Below, piece by piece: positions 8,428 through 16,020 of a stretch of DNA of 21,840 bases. A model generated the notes under the pieces. That model saw only the letters and a program-made list of their open reading frames with translations, did no database searches and was not told the origin of the DNA. Both the position numbers and the translations under genes were made by a program. The stretch comes from CAYVUV01 sp964455095 (lineage in GTDB: Bacteria; Desulfobacterota; Binatia; HRBIN30; CADEER01). How positions within the stretch are numbered: the stretch's first letter is position 1; each line of letters begins with the position of its first letter. The stretch covers positions 1 to 21,840 of the forward strand of contig CAYVUV010000226.1 of NCBI GenBank assembly GCA_964455095.1. Direction: 5' to 3'.

Positions 8428-8548
8428 AATACCCCCCATCCAACCTTCCCCCGCAAGGGGGGAAGGCTTCCGGCCTCTGTCCCGCTCCGCGGGAGCATCT
8501 CTCCGGCCTCTTCCCCCTCGACGGGGGAAGATCGAGATGGGGGTGATT
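8428..8548. repeat. Complete 121-bp palindromic miniature element
   Basis: The ends form imperfect inverted repeats: AATACCCCCCATC on the left and GATGGGGGTGATT on the right. Just inside them are two separate hairpins, CCTTCCCCC-GCAA-GGGGGGAAGG and CTTCCCCC-TCGAC-GGGGGAAG, and a central CGCTCC-GCGGGAGC stem-loop. The right half recurs at 1-40. It carries no open reading frame of note, so it looks like a non-autonomous MITE or REP-type element. It fills most of the 253-base gap between the GST and AsmA-like genes. Confidence 0.7.
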
Positions 8549-8657
8549 AGACGCTTCGACCGCTCATCATCCTGCGTCGGCACGCCGCGCTCATGAGCGC
8601 GCCCGCACCTGGCACCCACCGCGCGACTTCGCAATACTCCGCCGCTGAGGTGTCTGT

Positions 8658-11021
8658 GTGCGCAAGTGGCTTGCTGTTGCAATCGTCCTGGTCGTCGTCG
8701 CCGCCGCGGCGGGACTGGCGGTCAACCGCCTCGATGCCTATCTCGACCGCAACAAAGCGCTGCTGGTCGAGCGCGCCAGCGCGGCATTGGGCCGGCGTGT
8801 CGCGCTCGATCGCATCGAGGTGACGCTGCGCAGCGGGCCCGGCGTGCGGGTGACCGGCCTGCGCATCGCCGACGACCCGGCCTACTCGAGCGCGGACTTC
8901 CTGCGCACCGACACCGCTACGGTCTCCCTCAGGCTCCGACCGCTGCTCAGCGGCCGCACCGAGATCGAGCGCGTCGATCTCGGTGCAGCACACCTGGCGA
9001 TCATCCGCACTGCCAGCGGCTTCAACCTCCAATCCCTCGCTCGCCCGGCCCCACCCCCTCCGCCCACCGCGTGGCTTGGCGCGCAGCCAGCCTTCGCGGC
9101 CGCCGAATCGGCGCTGCCCCCGCTGCCGGTCGGCAGCGTCACCGTCCGCAACGGCACCATCGCCTTCACCGATCGCACGGTCGAGCCGCCGGTCGAGCTG
9201 CGCGCGACGCAGGTCGACCTCACCGCCTCGAACCTCGAGCAGACGGCGCCGCCGAGGCTCGAGATCGCCGCGGCGGTGCTCGAAGCGACGCAACGCAATT
9301 TGCACCTCGCCGCCACCGTCGCCTCCGAAGGTGCCAGCGATGCGGCACAGCTGCCGTTCGACCTGACATTCGACCTGGGACCGGTGCGCATCGGCGCTCT
9401 CCAGCGCCTCCCCGCCGCGGCGAGCGTTCTGCCGGCGGCGCTGTCGATCCCCGACTCGGTCTTCGTGCGCGGCACGGCGCAGGGACCGCTCGACCAGCTC
9501 GCCGTCACCGCGACTGTCGACGCGTCGCAGACGGCCGTGCAGTACGGCTCCCTGTTCGCCAAGCCCAAGTCGCTGCCGATGACCGTCGACATCGAGGCGA
9601 TCCGGGCCCGCGGAGGAGTCGGCTTCAGACGTCTGCAGCTCCACCTCGGCGAGATCCCGCTGAACGCCAAGGGTCAGGTATCAGGCGGCGCCGAGCCCGC
9701 GATGGAGCTGGTCCTCGTCGCGCCACCGGCGCCGCTCGCCGCCTGGGCACGCCTCGTCCCGGGAACGTCCGAGGTCGCCCTGTCTGGTACGGCGGCCGCG
9801 AACCTGCACGTGCGCGGGCGGTTGAGCGGCAGCCCCTTGCCGCGGGTCGACGGGACGCTGTCGCTGCACGATGTCGGCGTGAGCGCCGCCGGTCGGCAGC
9901 AGGTCGCCGACCTGACCACGGCGATCGCGTTCAAGGGTGATGCCGTCGACATCGCGGCGACGCGTCTGAAGATCCGGGGCGTGCCGGTCGAGGTCACCGC
10001 GGCGCTGCGCGATCCGCAGGCGCCGCAGATCGACTTCAGCGTCAAGGCCGAGGCGCTGCCGCTCACTGCGCTCGAGCTCGGTTGGCCAGCCGCGAACGAC
10101 CAGCTGTACGGCGTCGCACTCGAGGCGACGGCGCGGGGTTCGGAAAGCGGCGCGGTGTGGCACGGCGCTCTGACGGCCACCGGCGGGCGCGTGCGCGATG
10201 TCGAGCTTGGGAATCTGCACGCCGACCTCGGCTATGGCGGCGGCCTGACGACGCTGCAGGCGCTCGAGCTGCAGACCTGCGGCGGGACGCTGAGCGCGCA
10301 GGGCACGTACGATAACCGCGACCACGACGCGCCAGCGTTCGAGGCGCGGGCGACCGTACACGACATAGCACTCGCGCCGCTCGTCGCGGCGGCGGATCCA
10401 AAAGCGGCGGCGCAGATGGAAGGAACGCTCCAGGCGCAGATGGCAGTGACGGGTACTGGCCGCGACTGGACGCGCATTCAACCGACGCTGGCAGGCACGG
10501 CGGAGATCGCGGTGGCCGACGGCGTCGTCAAAGACGTCAACGTCGCCGAAGAGGTCTTGTCGGGTGTCACCGGTATCGCCGGGGTCTCGCAGCTCATCTC
10601 AGCGCGCGTGCGCGGCAAGTACCCGGCCCTGTTCGGCACCGCCGACACCCGCTTCAGCCAACTCGGCGCCACGCTGCACATCGCCGCCGGCCAGGCAGCG
10701 ACGGACGACCTCGTCATCGCCGCCCCGGACTACACCATCCGCGCCAACGGCAACGTCGGCTTCGATGGCCAGGTCGACCTCGCCGCCACACTGCAAGCAT
10801 CGAACGCACTGTCAGCCGACGTCATCGCCGACGCGGCGCCGGCGCGCTATCTCGCCGCCGCCGACGGCCGCATCGAGATCCCCTTCTTCTTGCGCGGCCG
10901 GTTGCCCAAGGTGCGCGTCAAACCCGACGCGGAAATCATTGGCCGAGCCCTGGAGCGGGCGCTGGGTGGGAAAGACTTCAAAGCGCTGCTGAAGAAGGGG
11001 CGCCGGCTGTTCGCGAACTGA
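8658..11021 (+). CDS. AsmA-family envelope protein
   Basis: This is a 787-residue protein of the AsmA/TamB-like group, anchored in the inner membrane by an N-terminal helix (residues 3-22, rich in Val, Ala and Leu) with the bulk in the periplasm. The N-terminal region after the anchor (ERASAALGRRVALDRIEV, LRSGPGVRVTGLRIADDP) and the C-terminal repeat-rich part (QMEGTLQAQMAVTGTGRDW, DDLVIAAPDYTIRANGNVGFDG) are typical of AsmA proteins. Family members are thought to act in lipid transport or outer-membrane homeostasis. It starts with GTG at 8658, preceded by GAGG at a suitable distance. No other envelope gene adjoins it, so the substrate cannot be inferred from context. Confidence 0.88.
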   Translation: MRKWLAVAIVLVVVAAAAGLAVNRLDAYLDRNKALLVERASAALGRRVALDRIEVTLRSGPGVRVTGLRIADDPAYSSADFLRTDTATVSLRLRPLLSGRTEIERVDLGAAHLAIIRTASGFNLQSLARPAPPPPPTAWLGAQPAFAAAESALPPLPVGSVTVRNGTIAFTDRTVEPPVELRATQVDLTASNLEQTAPPRLEIAAAVLEATQRNLHLAATVASEGASDAAQLPFDLTFDLGPVRIGALQRLPAAASVLPAALSIPDSVFVRGTAQGPLDQLAVTATVDASQTAVQYGSLFAKPKSLPMTVDIEAIRARGGVGFRRLQLHLGEIPLNAKGQVSGGAEPAMELVLVAPPAPLAAWARLVPGTSEVALSGTAAANLHVRGRLSGSPLPRVDGTLSLHDVGVSAAGRQQVADLTTAIAFKGDAVDIAATRLKIRGVPVEVTAALRDPQAPQIDFSVKAEALPLTALELGWPAANDQLYGVALEATARGSESGAVWHGALTATGGRVRDVELGNLHADLGYGGGLTTLQALELQTCGGTLSAQGTYDNRDHDAPAFEARATVHDIALAPLVAAADPKAAAQMEGTLQAQMAVTGTGRDWTRIQPTLAGTAEIAVADGVVKDVNVAEEVLSGVTGIAGVSQLISARVRGKYPALFGTADTRFSQLGATLHIAAGQAATDDLVIAAPDYTIRANGNVGFDGQVDLAATLQASNALSADVIADAAPARYLAAADGRIEIPFFLRGRLPKVRVKPDAEIIGRALERALGGKDFKALLKKGRRLFAN

Positions 11022-11059
11022 GCGCCGCATTTCGCAGTGACGTATCGGACGCGGGTTCC

Positions 11060-11201
11060 TTCTCCCGGATGGGAGAAGGCCAGGATGAGGGGGATACAAT
11101 TGATCGGCGAAGCCATCGCCGGCTTTGGCGATCCGCCGTCATTCGTAGCCTTCGGCGCGATCGAATCCCCCTCACCTTGATCCTCTCCCATCCGGGAGAG
11201 G
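11060..11201. repeat. Pair of long inverted repeats
   Basis: A 36-base unit at 11060-11095, itself a hairpin (TTCTCCC-GGAT-GGGAGAA) followed by a GGATGAGGGGGAT tail, is repeated in inverse orientation at 11165-11201 with several mismatches. About 69 bases separate the arms. The pair occupies the gap between the convergent AsmA-like and moaA genes. It resembles the short dispersed CCCTCTCCC-type repeats of many genomes and could terminate transcription from both sides. Confidence 0.65.
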
Positions 11202-11223
11202 AAACCAGAAAGCGCCCCGCCGC

Positions 11224-12246
11224 TCAGCCGCCGCGGGTGTGCATTTCCAGATGCGGGTCGCGGCGCAAGGCGTCGACTTCGACGAGCGGGGCGCGGTCGC
11301 GCTGCGCCAGGCGCTCCTCGGCGCCGCGGTCCTGGCGCGCTTGCCAGCCGCTGGTGATCAACGCCTTGATCTCGTCGCGCGTGGCGCCGGCGCGCAGGGC
11401 ACGGCGCAGATCGGTGCCGGTGTGCGCGTAAAGGCAGAGGTACCACATGCCGTCCGCCGTCAGACGGGCGCGGTCGCAGGCGCGGCAGAACGGTGCGGTG
11501 GTCGACGCGATGATGCCGAACACGGTGCCGTCCCCGAGCCGGAAACGATCGGCGGGTGCCGAGCTCTCCTCGCGCAGTGGCTCGATCGGTCCGTAGCGGC
11601 GCGCCAGCTGCTCGAGCATCTCGGCGCGCGACACGACCATCTCCGGCGACCAGCGCGTCGCGCCGCCGACGTCCATGTACTCGATGAAGCGCACCTCGGC
11701 GCCGCGCGGCTTGCCGAACTCGATCAGGTCGGCCAGCTCGTCGTCGTTGACGCCGCGCATCACCACCGTGTCGATCTTGAGCGGCCGAAAGCCGACGGCG
11801 ACGGCCGCGTCGATGCCGGCCAGGACCTCGTCGAGCACGGTGCGCCGGGTGAGCGCGGTGAAGCGATCGGCGCGCAGCGTATCGAGGCTGACGGTCAGGC
11901 GGTGCAGTCCGGCCGCGTGCAGCTCCTCGGCCTGTGCCCCCAGCAGGATGCCGTTGGTGGTCAGGGCGAGGTCGCGGATGCGCGCGTTGGCCGCCAGCAT
12001 GCGCACCAGCCCGTGCAGGCCGTGGCGCAGCAGCGGCTCGCCGCCGGTCAGGCGGACGCGATCGACGCCGAGGTCGGCGAAGACGTCGACCAGCGTGCGG
12101 ATCTCCTCGAAGCGCAGGATGTCCTGGCGCGGCAGCCAGAGATATTGCTCCTCCGGCATGCAGTACCCGCAGCGCAGGTTGCATCGGTCGGTGACCGAGA
12201 TGCGCAGGTTGCGCAGCGGGCGCCCCAATCGATCCGACACGGCCAT
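11224..12246 (-). CDS. moaA: GTP 3',8-cyclase MoaA
   Basis: This is a radical-SAM enzyme that, with MoaC, converts GTP to cyclic pyranopterin monophosphate, the first step of molybdenum cofactor synthesis. The SAM-binding cluster cysteines are C22, C26 and C29 in CNLRCGYC. The second 4Fe-4S site that binds GTP is C254, C257 and C271. RLTGGEPLLR at 65-74 is the conserved SAM/ribose-contacting stretch. The protein ends in Gly-Gly, as functional MoaA does. At 340 residues it is normal in length. No other moa or mog gene is in the window, so the rest of the pathway must lie elsewhere. Confidence 0.95.
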   Translation of the reverse strand: MAVSDRLGRPLRNLRISVTDRCNLRCGYCMPEEQYLWLPRQDILRFEEIRTLVDVFADLGVDRVRLTGGEPLLRHGLHGLVRMLAANARIRDLALTTNGILLGAQAEELHAAGLHRLTVSLDTLRADRFTALTRRTVLDEVLAGIDAAVAVGFRPLKIDTVVMRGVNDDELADLIEFGKPRGAEVRFIEYMDVGGATRWSPEMVVSRAEMLEQLARRYGPIEPLREESSAPADRFRLGDGTVFGIIASTTAPFCRACDRARLTADGMWYLCLYAHTGTDLRRALRAGATRDEIKALITSGWQARQDRGAEERLAQRDRAPLVEVDALRRDPHLEMHTRGG

Positions 12247-12325
12247 GGAAGTCCCGAGTATGCCGATTTCCGCCCGCCATCGGAAGCGGGGTGCGCCGAT
12301 CGCTTTTCAGCCGCCGCCGCGCTAC

Positions 12326-12330
12326 GGAGG
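12326..12330 (+). promoter_or_regulatory. Ribosome-binding site of the esterase gene
   Basis: GGAGG lies seven bases before the ATG at 12338. It decides the start of the esterase gene against much longer in-frame readings that run back antisense through moaA. Confidence 0.75.
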
Positions 12331-12337
12331 TCTCGCC

Positions 12338-13330
12338 ATGGCGGTCGAGATCGCAACCGTGCGCAGCGAGATCTTGCGCGACAACGCGCTCGGCGATCCG
12401 TGCGAGCGTCAGATACCGATCTACCTGCCCCCCGACTACGCGACGTCGGACATATCGTACCCGGTCGTCTACTATCTCGCCGGCTTCAGCGGCGGCGGGC
12501 AGTTGCTGCTGCAGGAATCGCTGTGGTCGGAGAATCTGCCCCAGCGCCTGGAGCGGCTGACGCGCAGCCTCTCCATCCGGCCGATGATCGTCGTCATGGC
12601 CGACTGCCTGACCCGGCTGGGCGGCAGTCAGTACATCAACTCCGCCGCCACCGGCCGCTACGAAGATCACCTGATCGACGAGCTGGTGCCCTTCATCGAC
12701 GCGACCTACCGCACCCGCGCCGGACGCGACTCGCGCGCCGTGGTCGGCAAGAGCTCCGGCGGCTACGGCGCCACGGTGCTCGCCATGCGCCATCCCGATG
12801 TCTTCGGCCTCGCCGCCGATCATTCGGGGGATAAGTATTTCGAGTTTTGTTACAAAGCCGACATCCCCGGCTGCGTCGCCGGGCTGGCCCGCTATCAGCA
12901 TTCGCCGGCGGAGTTTCTGCTCGACTTTCCGCATCCAGCTGCGACGCGCGGACGCTACTGGTTCACGGTCGTGAACATGCTCGCCATGGCGTCGTGCTAC
13001 TCGCCCAATGCGACCGAGCCCATCGGCTTCGACCTGCCCTTCGATCCGGCGACGGGCGAGCTGCGCGCTGAGGTCTGGCAGCGTTGGCTGCAACACGACC
13101 CGATCGAGCTCGTCGCGGCACACGCCGACGCCCTGCGCTCGCTGCGCTTGTATTACATCGACTGCGGCAGCTGGGACGAGCATCATCTGCAGTTCGGGGC
13201 GCGCATCTACACGCAGCGGCTCACCGGCCTCGGCATCCCGCACACCTACGACGAGTTCGACGGCGGGCACATGCAGGTGGCGCATCGCCTCGACGTCTCG
13301 CTGCAAGCGATCTCCGCCGCCATCGCATGA
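12338..13330 (+). CDS. Esterase-D-like alpha/beta hydrolase
   Basis: This 330-residue alpha/beta-hydrolase belongs to the esterase-D / putative-esterase group that includes S-formylglutathione hydrolase and mycolyltransferases. The nucleophile is S139 in the elbow GKSSGG (G-x-S-x-G); the acid is probably the Asp of YYIDCGSWDE; the histidine lies in GGHMQVAHR near residue 310. The oxyanion region YYLAGFSGGG follows the third strand. There is no signal peptide, so it should be cytoplasmic. Its TGA overlaps the ATG of the M28 peptidase (ATGA), implying translational coupling. Substrate unknown; peptide or amino-acid esters are suggested only by that partner. Confidence 0.85.
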   Translation: MAVEIATVRSEILRDNALGDPCERQIPIYLPPDYATSDISYPVVYYLAGFSGGGQLLLQESLWSENLPQRLERLTRSLSIRPMIVVMADCLTRLGGSQYINSAATGRYEDHLIDELVPFIDATYRTRAGRDSRAVVGKSSGGYGATVLAMRHPDVFGLAADHSGDKYFEFCYKADIPGCVAGLARYQHSPAEFLLDFPHPAATRGRYWFTVVNMLAMASCYSPNATEPIGFDLPFDPATGELRAEVWQRWLQHDPIELVAAHADALRSLRLYYIDCGSWDEHHLQFGARIYTQRLTGLGIPHTYDEFDGGHMQVAHRLDVSLQAISAAIA

Positions 13331-14511
13331 CCGGCGATCTGAGCGAGTGGAACGACCTGCTGCGCGTCCTGGCCGAGACGCCGCGTGAAAACGGCACGCC
13401 GGGGCTACGAGCCACAGCCGACTTTCTCGTCGAGCGACTGCACAGCGCCGGGCTCGACGCCCACCTCGTCTCCTTCACCGCGCAGCCCTACCGCCTGCGT
13501 CTCGCCGGGTTGATCGCCTTCGCCGGCGCGCTGCTCTACGCCTGGTGCCTGCGCATCCGCCGCCCTGCCCTGGCGTTGCTCGTCGCGATCGCGACGCCGG
13601 TCGTGCTGCTCGCCGAGCTCGACTATCACGTCCCGCTCTTCGGTTGGATCGGCGCCGCTGAAGCCGCGCACGTCGAGTTGCGCCTGCCGTCGGCGCAGCC
13701 CACACGTCGCCTGCTTTTCACCGCGCACTACGACACCAAGACCGATTGGCTCGACCACGTCGAACGGGCGCCGATCGAGATCCTCGGCCTGCCGGTCACG
13801 CTGCTGATGATCACCGGCGCGCTGCTCGCCTGGCGCGCAGAGCGCCGGGGCGGTCCGCACGCGCCGCGCCCGCGCACGGCGCGCGTCGCCGGCATCGTTG
13901 CCGTCCTCTACGGAGCCGGCATGTTGGCGTCGCTATCGGCCGGCGCGCTCGTATCGAACCGCAGCCCCGGCGCGCTCGACAACGGCGCCGCCTGTGCCGT
14001 GCTGGTGCGCCTGGCCGAGCGCCTCGCGGCGAAGCCGTTGGCGCACACCGACGTCGACCTGGTCTGGCTCGCCGCCGAGGAAGCCGGCGTGCAGGGCTCG
14101 CACGCCTACGCCGCGGCCCGCTTCGCCACGCCGCCCGATCTGCCGACGTCGGTCATCAACCTCGAGTTCATCGGCGCATCGCCGAGCTTCGCCGTCTTCG
14201 GTCGCGAGACCTTCTCGCTGCGTTCCTACCCGCCCGACCCGGCGCTGCTGCGCGCGCTCGATCAGATCCACCAACAACAGCGCGGCACCCCGCTCCACAT
14301 CACCTGGTACGGCGCCGCCACCGACGCGCGCTCCTTCCTCGCCCACGGCATCCCCGCCGCCACGCTCTCCAGCGACCTGCCGGAACACGCCCTCCCCCGC
14401 CACCTCCACTCCGCCGCCGACAACACCAGCCGGCTCTCCGCCACCGCCCTCGACGCGGCTCTCGACTATCTCACCGCGACCGCGCGCCATATCGACACCG
14501 CCGGCCTCTGA
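13327..14511 (+). CDS. Membrane-bound M28-family metallopeptidase
   Basis: This is a 394-residue zinc aminopeptidase-type protein of family M28. Expected metal and catalytic residues are present: H134 in TAHYDTK, D218 in ALDNGA, the E251-E252 pair in AAEEAG, E280 in NLEFIG and H361 in HLHSAADN. Unlike soluble M28 enzymes it has several hydrophobic segments (about residues 57-75, 80-97, 152-169 and 186-208) inserted before and between metal-binding motifs, so it should be an inner-membrane protein. The ATG overlaps the esterase stop by four bases. A decayed copy of its last codons reappears about 900 bases downstream. Confidence 0.87.
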   Translation: MTGDLSEWNDLLRVLAETPRENGTPGLRATADFLVERLHSAGLDAHLVSFTAQPYRLRLAGLIAFAGALLYAWCLRIRRPALALLVAIATPVVLLAELDYHVPLFGWIGAAEAAHVELRLPSAQPTRRLLFTAHYDTKTDWLDHVERAPIEILGLPVTLLMITGALLAWRAERRGGPHAPRPRTARVAGIVAVLYGAGMLASLSAGALVSNRSPGALDNGAACAVLVRLAERLAAKPLAHTDVDLVWLAAEEAGVQGSHAYAAARFATPPDLPTSVINLEFIGASPSFAVFGRETFSLRSYPPDPALLRALDQIHQQQRGTPLHITWYGAATDARSFLAHGIPAATLSSDLPEHALPRHLHSAADNTSRLSATALDAALDYLTATARHIDTAGL

Positions 14512-14523
14512 CGTGGGCTGTCC

Positions 14524-14619
14524 ATGGGAAATGGCAAGTTCAATGAAGGGGATCCGCTCATGCAGGGGCCGGGGTTCTTCGACGGGCTGCTGTTCGCCAC
14601 GTTGCGCAGACTAGGCTAA
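14524..14619 (+). other. Possible 31-residue reading frame
   Basis: An ATG-initiated frame of 31 codons ends 12 bases before the clan AA protease. Its product would contain MQGPGFFDGLLFATLRRLG. There is no clear ribosome-binding site, and 14548-14562 is an exact inverted match to part of the repeat at 18125-18190. It may be repeat-derived sequence or a short upstream ORF. Confidence 0.2.
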
Positions 14620-14631
14620 GATTTTTTGAGG

Positions 14632-15018
14632 ATGGGTCACGCATTCGCCGACATCGAGCTCAGCAATCCTCGGCAACCGAGTTTGCAGCCTGTTCGTGTT
14701 CGCGCGTTGGCGGATACCGGAGCGTTGATGCTTTGCATCCCCGAGCACGTCGCCCTCCAGCTCGGCCTTGAGACCGAATCGGAGCGCGAGGTTGGCGTAG
14801 CCGACGGTCGCAAGTTGAAAGTGCCCTACGTCGGACCGATCCGCCTCACATTTGACGGGCGAATCTGTTTCGTCGGCGCATTGGTGTTGGGAGACGAAGT
14901 CTTGCTCGGCGCCGTCCCGATGGAGGATCTGGACCTGGTGATCAGCCCAGGCCGCCGCACGGTGACCGTCAACCCCGACAGCCCGAACATCCCACAAGCG
15001 CGAGTGAAGCGGCTTTAG
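14632..15018 (+). CDS. Retropepsin-like clan AA aspartic protease
   Basis: This 128-residue single-domain retropepsin-fold protein would need to dimerise to form an active site. The catalytic motif is ADTGA with D28, preceded by the strand VRVRAL and followed by LCIPEHVA. The second half has GALVLGDEVLLGAVPMEDLDLVI, matching the hydrophobic-Gly segment of the fold. The N-terminus MGHAFADIELSNPR is that of a widespread family of small bacterial clan AA proteases of unknown physiological target. The ATG at 14632 fits the family; a TTG two codons earlier is an alternative. It lies in the accessory patch and is not obviously in an operon. Confidence 0.8.
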   Translation: MGHAFADIELSNPRQPSLQPVRVRALADTGALMLCIPEHVALQLGLETESEREVGVADGRKLKVPYVGPIRLTFDGRICFVGALVLGDEVLLGAVPMEDLDLVISPGRRTVTVNPDSPNIPQARVKRL

Positions 15019-15073
15019 CGCAGGCCGCAAAAAGGGGACCAACTGGTTTCCGCGCTCAACCCAGATAAATCCG

Positions 15074-15085
15074 GGAGTCGACTCC
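15074..15085. repeat. Perfect 12-bp palindrome
   Basis: GGAGTCGACTCC is a perfect palindrome, extended by CC on the left and GG on the right with one interruption. It lies in the gap after the clan AA protease, near a GGGGACCAACTGG stretch. The function is unknown. Confidence 0.4.
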
Positions 15086-15140
15086 GGAAATGCGCAGCCT
15101 CTTCCCTTTGGCTGCCCGTTGGAATGCGCGCACATCGTTC

Positions 15141-15338
15141 ATGACATTCCTTGAGATTCTCTGTCTTGTTTGGGCGCTGGCCGGCCTTCTATCGGGAGCA
15201 GATTTCGGCTCGCGATTCGGGCTCATTGGTGCAATTGCGGGAGCGGGCACTGGTGCGATTATTGGGGTCGGCGCGTCGTTGGTCCTCGTAGTCTGCTTGA
15301 ACCGGCTTGCTCAATGGCGGCACAGTCATTCCAACTGA
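15141..15338 (+). CDS. Small hypothetical membrane protein
   Basis: I do not recognise this 65-residue protein. It has two hydrophobic segments, about residues 3-17 (LEILCLVWALAGLLS) and 27-50 (a Gly/Ala/Ile-rich stretch followed by ASLVLVVCL), then a short basic His-rich tail. It could be a two-helix inner-membrane protein. The ATG at 15141 places the first helix at the N-terminus; a longer frame from 15090 adds a polar, Arg-rich leader. The ribosome-binding site is poor. It might be a chance frame, but the hydrophobic pattern and the lack of overlapping alternatives favour a gene. Confidence 0.4.
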   Translation: MTFLEILCLVWALAGLLSGADFGSRFGLIGAIAGAGTGAIIGVGASLVLVVCLNRLAQWRHSHSN

Positions 15339-15374
15339 GCGGCGGCAACCGACGCTATCCAAGAGGGACGTTGT

Positions 15375-15441
15375 CTCACCGCCTCGGCGCCGCCGTCGAC
15401 TACCTCACCGGCACGGCGCCACATCGACACCACCGGCTGTC
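15375..15441 (+). pseudogene. Decayed copy of the M28 peptidase C-terminus
   Basis: This stretch reads AVDYLTGTA and, after a one-base shift, RHIDTTG. The intact M28 peptidase at 14462-14506 ends ALDYLTATARHIDTAGL. By eye, about 36 of 43 aligned bases match around the TCGACTA...ATCGACACC core, with an indel in the middle. It has no start, no upstream domain and a frameshift. It is a remnant of a duplicated M28 tail, left on the far side of the clan AA protease and small membrane gene. Confidence 0.65.
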
Positions 15442-15502
15442 CGCGCCCTTTGCCAATTCCATTCGCCTGCCTAAGCAAGTAGTTAGGTGCTGCGAAGATT
15501 CC

Positions 15503-15508
15503 GGGAGG
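15503..15508 (+). promoter_or_regulatory. Ribosome-binding site pointing to the lost VOC start
   Basis: GGGAGG sits five bases before the ATG at 15514. It shows that translation of the VOC gene should begin there, although that ATG is now out of frame with the rest of the gene. Confidence 0.65.
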
Positions 15509-15513
15509 CTCCC

Positions 15514-15884
15514 ATGATATCCGAACCCAGGGGCTGACGCATATCCATCTTGTCGTGCGCGACCTCGAGCGTTCGCTCCGGTTCTACAAAGCTGTGTTCG
15601 GGATGGAAGAACGCTTTCGCGACGGCCGGAAGATGGTCTTTCTCAACACCCCCGGCAGTCAGGATCTCATCACCCTCAACGAGGACCGCGCCGAAGCCCG
15701 CCTCGCCGGTGTAAACGGGGGCGTGGCGCATTTCGTGTTTCGACGACAGAAGTCCGCTGATCTCGACGCGGCCATCGCGGAAGTAGAAGGCGCCGGAGGT
15801 AAGCTGATTCGACGCGGCGAGCATAGCCCAGGGACAGCGTTCGCCTACGTCGAAGACCCCGATGGGTATGTCATCGAGCTATGA
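15514..15884 (+). CDS. VOC-family protein with apparent N-terminal frameshift
   Basis: This is a vicinal-oxygen-chelate (glyoxalase/bleomycin-resistance-type) single-domain protein. From 15534 the frame reads LTHIHLVVRDLERSLRFYKAVFG, the canonical first strand and helix; it ends AYVEDPDGYVIEL, containing the second metal-ligand Glu. In the reading frame no ATG, GTG or TTG precedes the GTG at 15555, which would delete the first beta strand and its metal-binding His. The well-placed ATG at 15514 reads MISEPRG and then a stop. One extra base in the G-run at 15530-15533 would restore MISEPRGLTHIHLVV. So this is either a recent frameshift or an assembly error. Catalytic role unknown; a dioxygenase, glyoxalase or resistance protein is possible. 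Confidence 0.75.
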
Positions 15885-15999
15885 ACGCTCGTCTCTGGAT
15901 TCGACGCCCGCGACGAGGGACGTAGGGACGAGTCGGCCGAGTTGGCGTAGGTCGGCCCCTCGGCCCAGCGTCCCCCTCTTTCGCTGGGTGACCGCGGAC

Positions 16000-16007
16000 G
16001 TTAGCGC
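16000..16007. other. GTTAGCGC, possible integron core site (R')
   Basis: GTTAGCGC resembles the GTTRRRY recombination core at the start of integron gene cassettes. Its exact complement GCGCTAAC occurs at 16554-16561, just after the two small genes. No integrase is seen, so this is suggestive only. Confidence 0.3.
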
Positions 16008-16020
16008 CGTCAGGACACCG

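Noticed and set aside
8428..8548. CRISPR-like repeats in the C-rich stretches
   Set aside because: The repeated stretches are inverted hairpin arms of one element, not direct repeats with uniform spacers.
10847..13306. An 819-residue minus-strand open frame spanning the AsmA end, moaA and the esterase
   Set aside because: It is Arg/Ala/Pro-rich low-complexity translation antisense or out of frame to three well-supported genes, as expected in GC-rich DNA.
14626..14631. TTG start two codons before the ATG of the clan AA protease
   Set aside because: The family N-terminus begins MGHAF at the ATG; the TTG adds only two residues and has no better ribosome-binding site.
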